Assembly (NCBI RefSeq): GCF_000750635.1
Contig: NZ_CCDM010000001.1
Location: forward strand, 496,001 to 560,000
Length of the DNA stretch: 64,000 bases
Origin: Oceanobacillus jeddahensis
Lineage (GTDB): Bacteria > Bacillota > Bacilli > Bacillales > Amphibacillaceae
Reading direction: 5' to 3'
A program made the position numbers and the translations under genes. This document shows, in pieces, positions 10,238-18,556 of this stretch; positions within the stretch are counted from its first letter, which is position 1, and the number at the start of each line of letters is the position of its first letter. Under the pieces are notes generated by a model. The model was not told the DNA's origin, made no database searches, and saw only the letters and a list, made by a program, of their open reading frames with translations.

Positions 10238-11125
10238 TTAAGAAATAGAAGCCTCATAAATAGAATCAACTGCTTTTTTCAGAGCTGCGTCAAATTCTTC
10301 TTGAGATTGATTAGCGTTTAGATCCTGACTTAGTGCTCTGGAGAAGCTGGCGATCAATCCTTTATTGTCTTTTAGTTTCGCATTTGCGTCTTCTGTAGAG
10401 TAGCCGCCAGATAAGGCAACCACGCGAACAACATTCGGGTGATCAATTAATTCTCTATATAAATTATTTTGCGTTGGGATGGATAACTTCAGCATAACCA
10501 ATTGATCCGCATTAAGCTGTTTTAAATGCTCTAAAATTTCTGCTTTCAAAATTTCTTCACTATCTTCTTTTGAGGGACTATGAATATCTACTTCCGGTTC
10601 GATAATAGGTACCAGTCCGGCAGCAATAATCTGTTTTCCAATTTCAAATTGCTGATCCACTACTTTTTTAATACCTTCCCGGTTGTCTTCTTTAATAACC
10701 GAGCGCATCTTTGTACCAAAAATATGGCGTTCATTTGCGCGATCTAATGTTTCTTGTAAATTATCAATTGGCTTCATGAGCTGAACGCCGTCTGCTTCTT
10801 CAGCAAGTCCTTTGTCCACTTTTAAAAATGGAACGATACCTTTATCCTCAGCAAGGTAATCTCCTGTATACTTGCCTTCAATTTCACGATCCATGGTTTG
10901 TTCGAAAAGAATGGCGCCAATAATTTGATCGGAATTAAAGGAAGGCGATGTGATGATTCTTGTCCGCATTTCATGGACTAAATCAAACATTTCTTCTTCG
11001 CTCTGATAGGTATGTTCCGGGATTCCATAAGCAGCCAAAGCCTTTGGTGTACTTCCTCCACTTTGATCCAGTGCTGCGATAAATCCTTTGTCATTTTTCA
11101 TTTTTTCTAATTGATTTTGCTGCAT
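10238..11125 (-). CDS. fda: Class I fructose-bisphosphate aldolase
   Basis: 295 residues. It cleaves fructose 1,6-bisphosphate by Schiff-base chemistry. From the first residues ([19 protein letters not shown]) it follows the short class I aldolase of Staphylococcus (fda) almost position by position: [13 protein letters not shown], the LMKPIDNL segment, [23 protein letters not shown], and [10 protein letters not shown], which holds the predicted Schiff-base lysine. The ATG at 11125 is chosen because AAAGGAGTG precedes it; the frame runs open 19 codons further without family similarity. Single gene with its own terminator. The window does not show whether a class II enzyme also exists. Confidence 0.92.
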   Translation of the reverse strand: MQQNQLEKMKNDKGFIAALDQSGGSTPKALAAYGIPEHTYQSEEEMFDLVHEMRTRIITSPSFNSDQIIGAILFEQTMDREIEGKYTGDYLAEDKGIVPFLKVDKGLAEEADGVQLMKPIDNLQETLDRANERHIFGTKMRSVIKEDNREGIKKVVDQQFEIGKQIIAAGLVPIIEPEVDIHSPSKEDSEEILKAEILEHLKQLNADQLVMLKLSIPTQNNLYRELIDHPNVVRVVALSGGYSTEDANAKLKDNKGLIASFSRALSQDLNANQSQEEFDAALKKAVDSIYEASIS

Positions 11126-11347
11126 CACTTTCACTCCTTTTTTTATTGAGCCTTTAATCGGCTTTAAAACAGTTTGAAGCAACCTTCCCTTCCTATTGTA
11201 GCACTAATTAATGCTGGATTATAGTAATTCGAAAGGTTGGTTGATAGAAGTCTGAAAATAGACAATTTTAATCGAGTCTTATAAGATGAGAATAGAGCGT
11301 TCAGCTGAGTCAGTAATAGGTAAATAAAATAGATAGGGGCGATTTAT

Positions 11348-11737
11348 TTGCATTCCATTACGAAAAAAAGATTCAAGGCTTACCTTATTGATCTGGCTGT
11401 ATCAACAACAGTTACTTTAATAACAGAAAGTCTTCTAGAAAAGAAATTTAAGAGCGATGTATACTATAATCTGGTTCATCCAACACTGATTCTTTGGTCA
11501 TTAGAATATGCACAATTGAAATGTGGCGGGCAAACGCTTGGCTATAGACAAGCTGGTTTGAAGCTGGACAGTAGTAATGGGGCTAATTTATCAAATAATC
11601 AAATTATAAAACGAATGGCATATCGTGATACTGTCGGAGGGTTTATTTATTTGCAAAATCGCGCACAGTTTGAAGGAGCGGATGGAAGTAGATTTCCATA
11701 TGACCATTCTGCCGGGGTAAGAGTAAAGGAAGTTTAA
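11348..11737 (+). CDS. RDD-family membrane protein
   Basis: 129 residues from a TTG start preceded by AGGGGCG. It begins KKRFKAYLIDLAVS, which contains the R and D positions that name the RDD family, has a second helix at about residues 40-55, and contains the GGQTLGYRQAGLKL motif and a late R-D pair (MAYRDTVGG). Function is unknown; RDD proteins are small membrane proteins sometimes tied to ion stress. Transcribed alone, with a strong bidirectional terminator after it. Confidence 0.75.
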   Translation: MHSITKKRFKAYLIDLAVSTTVTLITESLLEKKFKSDVYYNLVHPTLILWSLEYAQLKCGGQTLGYRQAGLKLDSSNGANLSNNQIIKRMAYRDTVGGFIYLQNRAQFEGADGSRFPYDHSAGVRVKEV

Positions 11738-11767
11738 TTATTTAAACGAATTGAAAAAAGAATAGAA

Positions 11768-11815
11768 GTAAAAAAACAACAATATCTGTTTTACGAGTTA
11801 TTGTTGTTTTTTTAC
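11768..11815. terminator. Bidirectional terminator after the RDD gene
   Basis: A 16-bp stem, TAAAAAAACAACAATA pairing with TATTGTTGTTTTTTTA, with a loop of 14 bases and T-runs in both directions. Confidence 0.85.
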
Positions 11816-11831
11816 TGGAAACAGACGTAGA

Positions 11832-11847
11832 TTATCAGCTCTGATAA
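11832..11847. promoter_or_regulatory. Inverted repeat upstream of the first symporter gene
   Basis: A perfect 7-2-7 inverted repeat TTATCAG-CT-CTGATAA about 100 bases before the promoter at 11947. It could be an operator. The binding protein is unknown, and a chance occurrence is possible. Confidence 0.3.
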
Positions 11848-11946
11848 GCAAATCTTTACTTCTTTTCTCGCATAATATACAATTTATAGTAGATAAAAGA
11901 TCAAATTTAAACAATTTTTACATATTTTAAATATCTCTCTATCCTT

Positions 11947-11974
11947 TTGACAACAGGAGCAATGCTTTTAAAAT
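11947..11974 (+). promoter_or_regulatory. SigA-type promoter for the first symporter operon
   Basis: TTGACA at 11947-11952 and TAAAAT at 11969-11974 with 16-base spacing, ahead of the symporter gene at 12006. Confidence 0.6.
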
Positions 11975-12005
11975 AGCATGTACCTTAAAAATGGAAGGTG
12001 AATCT

Positions 12006-13550
12006 ATGAACATTACCTATCTCCTATTTTTTCTCTGCATTGTTGTTTGTACCTTAATCATTACTTATTGGGCAGCAAGACAAAGTAAAACAACCAATCA
12101 ATTTTATATTGCTGCAGGAAGTTTAACAGGTACGCAAAATGGAATGGCTATTGCAGGAGATTATATTAGCGCTGCTTCCTTTCTGGGGATCGTCGGCACC
12201 ATCGCAATTAATGGCTTTGACGGTTTTTTATATGCGATTGGTTTTTTAGTTTCCTATTTAATTGTTCTGTTTTTTATTGCTGAACCGGTACATCGTTTAG
12301 GGAAATATTCATTAGGTGATGTGATTTGCGCACGTTTTCCAAGCTATAAAATGCGCGGAATAATGGCTGTCGGGGCATTAATCATCTCTGTTTTTTATAT
12401 GATTCCACAATTAGTTGCAGCTGGTCTATTAATTCGGTTATTGCTGGATATTAATTATTCTGCTTCTGTTTTGATTATAGGTATATTAATGACCATTTAT
12501 GTGGTATTTGGCGGAATGTTTGCTACTTCCTGGGTACAAATTGTTAAAACAGTGCTGCTTTTATCCGGTACGTTTTTGCTTGCGCTGATTGTCTTGTCGC
12601 GATTTAACTGGAGCATCCCAAATCTGTTGGAGCAGGTAACCCTTGGTTCTCCTTTAGGCAATCAATTTTCCTTGCCGGGTCATTTATTTAACAATCCTTT
12701 GGAAACGCTTTCCTTGCATCTTGCTTTGATATTGGGTACGGCAGGGCTGCCGCATATTTTAATTCGTTTATTTACAGTACGCAATACGGTAGAAGTCCGT
12801 AAGTCGCTTTTAACGGCAAGCTGGATTATAGGTGCGTTTTATTTGATTGCGCTTGTGTTAGGTTTAGGAGCAGTTGCCTTAGTAGGGTTTGAAGAATTGG
12901 TGATGCTGGATCCATTTGGGAATTTAGCTGCACCTTTATTAGCGGAAAGCTTGGGCGGTGATTTTTTAATGGCATTTATCGCAGCAATCGCGTTTACTAC
13001 GATTGTTGCCGTGGTAGCCGGTTTGGTCATCTCTGCAACGACAGCTTTCTCGCATGATATTTATTTCCACATCATTAAAAAAGGAAATACGTCAGAAAAG
13101 AAGCGTTTACGTGCTGCGCGCTGGACGGCATTTTTTATTGGGCTGTTATCCACCTTACTTGCACTGGGATTGCGGAATATGAATGTTACGTTCCTGGTTT
13201 CTCTAACATTTATTGTGGCAGCATCTAGTAATCTACCCGTACTTTTATTCACGATCTACTGGCGGCGTTTTAATCAGACTGGAGCAATCACGGGGATGAT
13301 CTCTGGTTTGACGGTATCTTTGCTGCTTTTATTTTTAGGACCACATGTGATGAATCTGGATGGGGGATGGATTTCCATCGAGGCGGTGATCCCTCTTTAC
13401 AATCCAGGAATTATTGCCATTCCAGCGGGGTTCTTAGGAGCCTATCTGGGAGCAATACTGTCACAGAATAAGGAAGATGCTGCATCATTTTCATCATTCT
13501 ATCTCCAGGCGCAGACAGGGATAGATGCAAGGAGAGATCGTTCGGGATGA
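12006..13550 (+). CDS. Sodium:solute symporter, acetate/pyruvate (ActP) type
   Basis: 514 residues, about 13 membrane helices. The ATG at 12006 has GGAAGGTG 5 bases upstream. It belongs to the sodium:solute symporter family. NQFYIAAGSLTG, NGMAIAGDYISAASFLGI and FGGMFATSWVQIVKT match the monocarboxylate ActP/YwcA branch, and LGTAGLPHILIRLFTV is the sodium-site helix typical of that branch. The gene overlaps the next one, a LytS-like sensor kinase, by ATGA, so transporter and sensor are translationally coupled. A paralogue of the same length lies at 16798. The substrate is probably a short monocarboxylate such as acetate or pyruvate, by family inference only. Confidence 0.85.
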   Translation: MNITYLLFFLCIVVCTLIITYWAARQSKTTNQFYIAAGSLTGTQNGMAIAGDYISAASFLGIVGTIAINGFDGFLYAIGFLVSYLIVLFFIAEPVHRLGKYSLGDVICARFPSYKMRGIMAVGALIISVFYMIPQLVAAGLLIRLLLDINYSASVLIIGILMTIYVVFGGMFATSWVQIVKTVLLLSGTFLLALIVLSRFNWSIPNLLEQVTLGSPLGNQFSLPGHLFNNPLETLSLHLALILGTAGLPHILIRLFTVRNTVEVRKSLLTASWIIGAFYLIALVLGLGAVALVGFEELVMLDPFGNLAAPLLAESLGGDFLMAFIAAIAFTTIVAVVAGLVISATTAFSHDIYFHIIKKGNTSEKKRLRAARWTAFFIGLLSTLLALGLRNMNVTFLVSLTFIVAASSNLPVLLFTIYWRRFNQTGAITGMISGLTVSLLLLFLGPHVMNLDGGWISIEAVIPLYNPGIIAIPAGFLGAYLGAILSQNKEDAASFSSFYLQAQTGIDARRDRSG

Positions 13551-15286
13551 ATTTGACAATTGTTTTATTCGAACGTTTAGGTTTATTGTTGGTTATTGCC
13601 TTTGTTCTTACACGAAGCCCGGGTTTCAGGTCGTTGCTTTATCGTGAATTCAGCTTTAAAATGGCAGGAATTCACGCGTGTGTATTTGGGCTGTTTGGAA
13701 TTGCAGGAACATTAACAGGAGTTGTTATCGGAAGTGACTTTACTGTAGTGAATACATTTGTCTGGAATGTTGAAGATGATCAAATGGTCGTCAGCTCCAG
13801 TCTGGTTGCCATCGTGATTGCAGGACTATTAGGCGGACCGGCAGTAGGATTGGGAGCAGGAATCATTGCTGGTACGCATTTGTTTTTTCTTGGAGGGATC
13901 GGCTTTCTTGCTAACAGTCTTGTGAACCCGTTGACAGGACTGCTTGCTGGATTTACAGCACGCTTTTTTTCGCAGGAGCGTGTTATATCCCCGATAAAAG
14001 CGTTATTCATCGGGATATTTCCACCTATTTTATTAATGCATTTATTGCTGATTTTTGATGCACAGGACAGAACAATGATTGAGCTGATTAATACGATTGG
14101 ATTGCCGGTAGTGTTATCTAATAGTCTGGCTATCGCTATTTTTACGGCAATGGTTGCCATTGTCCTCAGAGAGCAAGAAAATGAAGCAGCATTTGCAACG
14201 AAGCAAGCATTAACGATTGCTGAGGAAGCGTTGCCTTTTTTAAAGGAAGAGTCATTTCAAAAGAAGGCAGAAGGGATCGCCGATTTACTGTATGCGCGTT
14301 TAAAGTTAGCGGCTGTTACGGTGACAAACGAAAATGAAGTGATGGCACATAAAGGACTGGGGGGAGATCATCATCAGATTGGCAACCGGTTAACAACACA
14401 AATTTCACAGCAGGCTTTAGCGTCAAAAGACATCCTGGTAGCGTATTCGAAGGCAGAAATTCAATGTGCACATAAAAATTGTCCATTAGAAGCCGTGATC
14501 ATTATTCCTATTTTGGAAGCAAAACAAACGATTGGGCTGATTAAATTGTATTTTCAAAAATCCCAGCATATTCGTCCGGTGGAGCTGAAATTGGCGGAGG
14601 GGCTGAATCAATTAATTGCCAATCAATTAAAAACGATTAAAGCAGAACGTCTTGAATTGCATACGCGTGATGCAGAGCTGAGTAATTTACAAGCGCAGAT
14701 TAATCCACACTTTTTATTTAATACATTGCATATGATTGCCGCATTATTTCGGAAAGATCCTGAAAAAGCAAGACATATTACAATTCAATTAGCGCAATTT
14801 ATGCGGTTTAATCTAAAACTTGTATCGACACAGCTTGTCCCATTGGAAAAGGAGACCGAGCATGTAAAAGCGTATATTGAGATTATCCAGACCCGATTTA
14901 CGAGCAGGATGCAAATTGATTTTAAACAGCCAACTGGCATTTCCCATCTTTTAATCCCGCCGTCATCGATTCAGCCGCTTGTTGAAAATAGTGTTAGACA
15001 TGGATTGGAACATGTTTCTGCGGGAGGAAGAGTGGATGTGAAGATGGAGCAGATTGGAGAGCGGGTAAAAATAAGTGTCCGTGATAATGGCCAGGGATTT
15101 CCTGATTCTATTCTGCTGCAGGCGGGAGAGGAAGTGCTGACTGGGAAACAGCATGGCGGAACAGGCTTATATAATGTTAACCAGCGTTTAATTAATCTGC
15201 TTGGTGAAGAGGCGCGGTTACATGTAAGGAATTTATCTGCAGGCGGGTGCGAGGTCTATTTTACCATTCCATATCGTGAACAATAG
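13547..15286 (+). CDS. LytS-like membrane sensor histidine kinase
   Basis: 579 residues. Domains in order: six or so helices of the 5TM-LYT sensor type (1-205), a GAF-like segment (about 225-360), a His_kinase domain with INPHFLFNTLH (His near 388), and a HATPase with PPSSIQPLVENSVRHG (N box), NGQGF and GTGLYNVNQRL (G boxes). This is the LytS/YehU/YpdA class; named members sense pyruvate or control its uptake. The ATG overlaps the symporter stop and the response regulator follows 15 bases on. Context suggests it monitors the solute carried by the neighbouring symporters. Confidence 0.9.
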   Translation: MNLTIVLFERLGLLLVIAFVLTRSPGFRSLLYREFSFKMAGIHACVFGLFGIAGTLTGVVIGSDFTVVNTFVWNVEDDQMVVSSSLVAIVIAGLLGGPAVGLGAGIIAGTHLFFLGGIGFLANSLVNPLTGLLAGFTARFFSQERVISPIKALFIGIFPPILLMHLLLIFDAQDRTMIELINTIGLPVVLSNSLAIAIFTAMVAIVLREQENEAAFATKQALTIAEEALPFLKEESFQKKAEGIADLLYARLKLAAVTVTNENEVMAHKGLGGDHHQIGNRLTTQISQQALASKDILVAYSKAEIQCAHKNCPLEAVIIIPILEAKQTIGLIKLYFQKSQHIRPVELKLAEGLNQLIANQLKTIKAERLELHTRDAELSNLQAQINPHFLFNTLHMIAALFRKDPEKARHITIQLAQFMRFNLKLVSTQLVPLEKETEHVKAYIEIIQTRFTSRMQIDFKQPTGISHLLIPPSSIQPLVENSVRHGLEHVSAGGRVDVKMEQIGERVKISVRDNGQGFPDSILLQAGEEVLTGKQHGGTGLYNVNQRLINLLGEEARLHVRNLSAGGCEVYFTIPYREQ

Positions 15287-15301
15287 AAAGGAAGATTTTT
15301 C

Positions 15302-16057
15302 ATGATGAAAATCCATACGATGATTGCAGAAGATGAACAACTGGCACGGGAAGAGCTAATTTATTTATTGGAAAAAGAAAAAGATGTAAAGCTTCTGCCC
15401 AGCGCAGAGACCGGAGAGCAGCTGATCGAGCTATATAAAGAAAACGAGCCGGATGTTATCTTTCTGGATGTGCATATGCCGGGGATACGTGGAGTAGCTG
15501 CAGCAAAGAAAATAATAGAGCTTGCTTATTTAAAAGCACCGTTATTTGTTTTTACTACTGCTTATGATGAATATGCTGTAGAGGCATTTGAGATAGAAGC
15601 AGTTGACTACATGCTGAAGCCATATGATACAGACCGGTTTCAAACAGCGATGAATCGTATTCGCAAACGGATGCAGCAATTGGAAAGCAAAGAAGAACAG
15701 GTATCCAATCAAGGGGGTACTTCATCAACAAAGCTTTTGATTGATAATGATGACCGGACAATTGTTTTGTCGCCTGATGCTATTTATTATGCTGTTCCAC
15801 ATAAGCGCGTGTTAGAGATTCATACAGAGGATAACGTGATTCATAGTAAAATGACATTACAAGAGCTGGAAAAGAAACTGCAAGGCCATGCTTTTTTCAG
15901 AACGCATCGCAGTTATCTGGTGAATCTGAACCATATACAAGAGATTACACCATGGTTTAACGGAGCAAGCAATATCACCTTACGAGATAAAAAACAAACG
16001 TCGATTCCCGTCAGCCGGACAGCAAGAAAACATCTTTTTGATTTATTCGGCAGCTAG
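15302..16057 (+). CDS. LytTR-family response regulator
   Basis: 251 residues. Receiver domain (1-120) with the phosphoacceptor Asp56 in VIFLDVHMPG, acidic E11/D12 (IAEDEQ) and the MLKPYD lysine. The LytTR DNA-binding domain occupies about 148-248 with FFRTHRSYLVNLNHI, its family signature. Partner of the LytS-like kinase immediately upstream. LytTR proteins bind two imperfect 9-10 bp direct repeats on one face of the helix. Such a pair, 21 bp apart, lies at 16182-16211 in front of the next operon, its likely target. Confidence 0.92.
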   Translation: MMKIHTMIAEDEQLAREELIYLLEKEKDVKLLPSAETGEQLIELYKENEPDVIFLDVHMPGIRGVAAAKKIIELAYLKAPLFVFTTAYDEYAVEAFEIEAVDYMLKPYDTDRFQTAMNRIRKRMQQLESKEEQVSNQGGTSSTKLLIDNDDRTIVLSPDAIYYAVPHKRVLEIHTEDNVIHSKMTLQELEKKLQGHAFFRTHRSYLVNLNHIQEITPWFNGASNITLRDKKQTSIPVSRTARKHLFDLFGS

Positions 16058-16181
16058 GAAAAGATAGTATTTTTTACTGCGTAAGTGTAACCAGGATGAT
16101 TGCCTGAAAGCCTGGTGACATTTAAGATTTTTGACATGATAGGGAAATATAAGAAAACAAACCATTCATCTCAAAATTTCA

Positions 16182-16211
16182 ACCGTTCAACCACCCATTT
16201 TAACCGTTGAA
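16182..16211 (+). promoter_or_regulatory. Predicted LytTR operator (direct repeat)
   Basis: ACCGTTCAA at 16182-16190 and ACCGTTGAA at 16203-16211 are direct repeats whose starts are 21 bp apart, two helical turns. They fit the LytTR consensus [TA][AC][CA]GTTN[AG][TG] at eight of nine positions each. They lie about 34 bases before a TATAAT (16245-16250) that has no recognisable -35 element, as expected for an activator-dependent promoter. Confidence 0.65.
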
Positions 16212-16244
16212 ACCAATCTCCATACGTAAGCTGTCATCTTCCTT

Positions 16245-16266
16245 TATAATTTAGTAAGCGTTTACA
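16245..16266 (+). promoter_or_regulatory. -10 element and cre-like site of the DUF485-symporter operon
   Basis: TATAAT at 16245-16250 is followed by AGTAAGCGTTTACA (16253-16266), which matches the CcpA cre consensus TGWAANCGNTNWCA at 12 of 14 positions. A cre at the transcription start would repress initiation on preferred sugars. No -35 box is visible at the right spacing. Confidence 0.5.
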
Positions 16267-16359
16267 AAAAGGATTAATAAGAGGATGAAGGAGGGATGCT
16301 GACCCAAATGAAAAGAGCAGCTGCTAAGAAAGAAAAGTAATCATTGAATGATAAAAAGA

Positions 16360-16439
16360 GAAATCGGTTAACGACTTCAAGGAGATGAAAGGTTTTTAGC
16401 GGAGAGGTAATGGTCTAAGAACCTTTTATTCCGATTTTC
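16360..16439 (+). ncRNA. Structured 5' leader before the DUF485 gene
   Basis: An inner 12-bp hairpin (AAAGGTTTTTAG 16388-16399 with CTAAGAACCTTT 16415-16426, one G-T pair) is enclosed by an outer helix (GAAATCGG 16360-16367 with CCGATTTTC 16431-16439). The structure ends two bases before the AGGAGG ribosome site of the next gene. The leader is about 190 bases long from the predicted start. It may control translation or mRNA stability. It does not match a riboswitch I know and lacks a terminator T-run. Confidence 0.4.
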
Positions 16440-16453
16440 AGAGGAGGATGCAG

Positions 16454-16801
16454 ATGGGGGCAGAAAAAGAATATAAGCAGAGGTCTGCAAATGAAATCGA
16501 CTATGTGCAAGTAACGGAAAGCAAGTCATTCAAAAAGCTGATGCACGATCGAAAAAAGTTTATTATACCATTAACCATCTTTTTCTTGGTATTTTATTTC
16601 TTACTTCCAATTTTAACTTCCTATACAACATTTTTAAACACGCCGGCGATTGGCGATATTTCCTGGGTATGGCTATTTGCGTTAGCCCAGTTTATCATGA
16701 CATGGGTGCTATGCACAGTTTATGTAAAAAAAGCTGCAGTCTTTGATAAGCAGGCAGATGAAATTATAAAAGAAATGGAAGAAGGAGGGGATGAACAATG
16801 A
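16454..16801 (+). CDS. ywcB: DUF485 membrane protein (YwcB-like symporter partner)
   Basis: 115 residues. The ATG at 16454 is chosen since GAGGAGG is 6 bases upstream; the ATG at 16448 touches that site. A charged N-terminus (FKKLMHDRKKFIIPLT, a DUF485 signature) precedes two helices (about 36-58 and 72-95). DUF485 genes nearly always precede an ActP-type symporter, as in ywcB-ywcA of Bacillus subtilis and yjcH-actP of Escherichia coli. The stop overlaps the symporter ATG (ATGA). Confidence 0.85.
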   Translation: MGAEKEYKQRSANEIDYVQVTESKSFKKLMHDRKKFIIPLTIFFLVFYFLLPILTSYTTFLNTPAIGDISWVWLFALAQFIMTWVLCTVYVKKAAVFDKQADEIIKEMEEGGDEQ

Positions 16802-18342
16802 GTGCTACGGTAGTTATCCTCTTTCTTGCTATTGTTATACTAACACTCGTTATTACATTTTTTGCTGCAAGGAAGACGCAGACGGCAGGAGATTTTTATA
16901 CTGCCGGCGGAGGACTTACAGGAATGCAAAACGGTCTGGCGATTGCAGGTGATTATTTATCAGCAGCGTCTTTTCTTGGGATTGCAGGTGCGATTGCATT
17001 ATACGGGTTTGATGGATTTTTTTACAGCATTGGATTTTTGATTGCCTATTTAGTGGTTCTCTTTCTTGTAGCTGAACCGCTTCGTAACCTCGGTAAATTC
17101 ACACTGGCTGATATGATCAATTCCCGTTTTGACGCTAGTAAGGTCCGGGGAGCAGCGGCGCTGAATACGATAACAATCAGCACTTTTTATATGATTGCCC
17201 AGCTTGTAGGAGCTGGAGCTTTGATTCAGTTATTATTTGGTATTCCATATTGGGCGGCAGTTCTGATTGTTGGTGTGATGATGACGATTTACGTGTTATT
17301 CGGCGGGATGATTGCAACAAGCTGGGTGCAAATCGTGAAAGCTGTTCTTCTGATGGCTGGGATGGTCATTATGGCATTTCTCGTCTTATTGAAATTTAAT
17401 TTTAATATTGGACAAATGTTTACGGATGTTAAGTCCGTGACGGCACATGGGGAAGCATATTTAATGCCGGGATTACAATATACAGAACCACTTAGTACGA
17501 TATCGCTTATGCTGGCGTTGGTACTTGGAACAGCGGGGCTGCCTCATATTTTAATGCGATTCTTTACTGTCCGGGATGCACCGACGGCAAGAAGCTCCGT
17601 TGTTATCGCAACATGGGTCATCGGCATCTTCTATGTATTGACGTTATTCTTAGGCTTCGGAGCGGCAGCATTTGTTGGATATGAAAACATATTAGCTGCA
17701 AATCCAGGAGGAAATATGGCTGCTCCATTACTTGCTCAAGTGATTGGAGGGGACATTCTGTTTGCCTTTATCTCAGCGGTTGCATTCGCAACGATTTTAG
17801 CGGTAGTAGCAGGGCTGGTGCTTTCTGGAGCTTCTGCATTTGCCCATGATTTATATGGTCAAATTATTAAAAAAGGAAAAGCGACAGAAAGAGAACAGGT
17901 GAAAGCAGCCCGCTATGCATCCCTGGCTGTATCTGTTCTGTCCATTGTCTTAGCCTTATTTGCGCAATATTTAAATGTAGCTTTTCTTGTCTCGCTGGCC
18001 TTTTGTATTGCAGCAAGTGCCAATCTGCCGGTTATTCTTTACACAATCTATTGGAAAAGGTTCAATACGGCAGGAGCAGTGACGGCCATGCTGACTGGAT
18101 TATTCTCTGCGTTGATCTTGGTGTCGATCAGTCCGAGTGTTTTTTCACCGGTGGAAGGAGCGGCATTATTTGTAGGAGAGCCTATCTTCCCGCTCACGAA
18201 TCCGGCACTTGTTTCGGTTCCGCTTGGATTTCTCGGTGGATATTTAGGAACAATTCTATCGAAGGAAACAGATATGAGAAGATATGCAGAGGTAAAGGTG
18301 AAGGCGAATACGGGGTATAAAAGCAGTGGTGCAAGTCATTAA
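16798..18342 (+). CDS. ywcA: Sodium:acetate-type symporter (ActP/YwcA family)
   Basis: 514 residues, about 13 helices. GDFYTAGGGLTGMQNG, LAIAGDYLSAASFLGIAGAI and FGGMIATSWVQIVKA are close to the ActP/YwcA monocarboxylate symporters. LGTAGLPHILMRFFTVRDA marks the sodium site. It is translationally coupled to the DUF485 gene. Its leader carries the predicted LytTR operator and a cre-like site, so it is likely induced by the upstream LytS/LytTR pair and repressed by good carbon sources. It shares length and order of motifs with the paralogue at 12006, which lacks a DUF485 partner. Confidence 0.9.
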   Translation: MSATVVILFLAIVILTLVITFFAARKTQTAGDFYTAGGGLTGMQNGLAIAGDYLSAASFLGIAGAIALYGFDGFFYSIGFLIAYLVVLFLVAEPLRNLGKFTLADMINSRFDASKVRGAAALNTITISTFYMIAQLVGAGALIQLLFGIPYWAAVLIVGVMMTIYVLFGGMIATSWVQIVKAVLLMAGMVIMAFLVLLKFNFNIGQMFTDVKSVTAHGEAYLMPGLQYTEPLSTISLMLALVLGTAGLPHILMRFFTVRDAPTARSSVVIATWVIGIFYVLTLFLGFGAAAFVGYENILAANPGGNMAAPLLAQVIGGDILFAFISAVAFATILAVVAGLVLSGASAFAHDLYGQIIKKGKATEREQVKAARYASLAVSVLSIVLALFAQYLNVAFLVSLAFCIAASANLPVILYTIYWKRFNTAGAVTAMLTGLFSALILVSISPSVFSPVEGAALFVGEPIFPLTNPALVSVPLGFLGGYLGTILSKETDMRRYAEVKVKANTGYKSSGASH

Positions 18343-18358
18343 AAAGTAAAGAAATGAA

Positions 18359-18391
18359 TGCCTGTAGAAAAAATTCTGCAGGTATTTTTTT
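18359..18391 (+). terminator. Terminator after the DUF485-symporter operon
   Basis: CCTG-T-AGAA and TTCT-G-CAGG arms with a four-A loop, followed by TATTTTTTT. It starts 17 bases after the symporter stop. Confidence 0.85.
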
Positions 18392-18396
18392 ATGTT

Positions 18397-18449
18397 TTTA
18401 TCACGGAGAAGCGCCCGTAAAACTCCCACTGAATGAAGTTTCGTTTTAT
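18397..18449 (-). repeat. Dispersed two-hairpin repeat, copy A
   Basis: This 53-bp sequence reads, on the minus strand, almost the same as 58945-58995 on the plus strand: AAACGAAACTTC, then CAGTGG, AGTTTTACGG, then CCGTGATAAA. Each copy can form two small hairpins (AAACTTC with GAAGTTT-like arms, and ACGG with CCGT). A shorter piece (GAAACTTCCTTCAGTGG) occurs at 61904. Function unknown. Confidence 0.55.
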
Positions 18450-18556
18450 ACATCATGAAGTTTCCCATTAGTTGATTTTCACCTTCAATAGTTAACAATA
18501 ACTCCATTGAATAGCCTTATGATAACACATACAATGAAAGAGAAAGGAGCGTTTCT

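Noticed and set aside
13780..14160. Long minus-strand open frame inside the LytS-like gene
   Set aside because: Opposite-strand shadow of a well-supported kinase gene, with low-complexity hydrophobic/proline composition and no ribosome site.
16296..16340. A 14-codon ORF (MLTQMKRAAAKKEK) after GAAGGAGGG in the DUF485 leader
   Set aside because: The ribosome site almost touches the ATG and nothing links it to an attenuation mechanism; too short to support.
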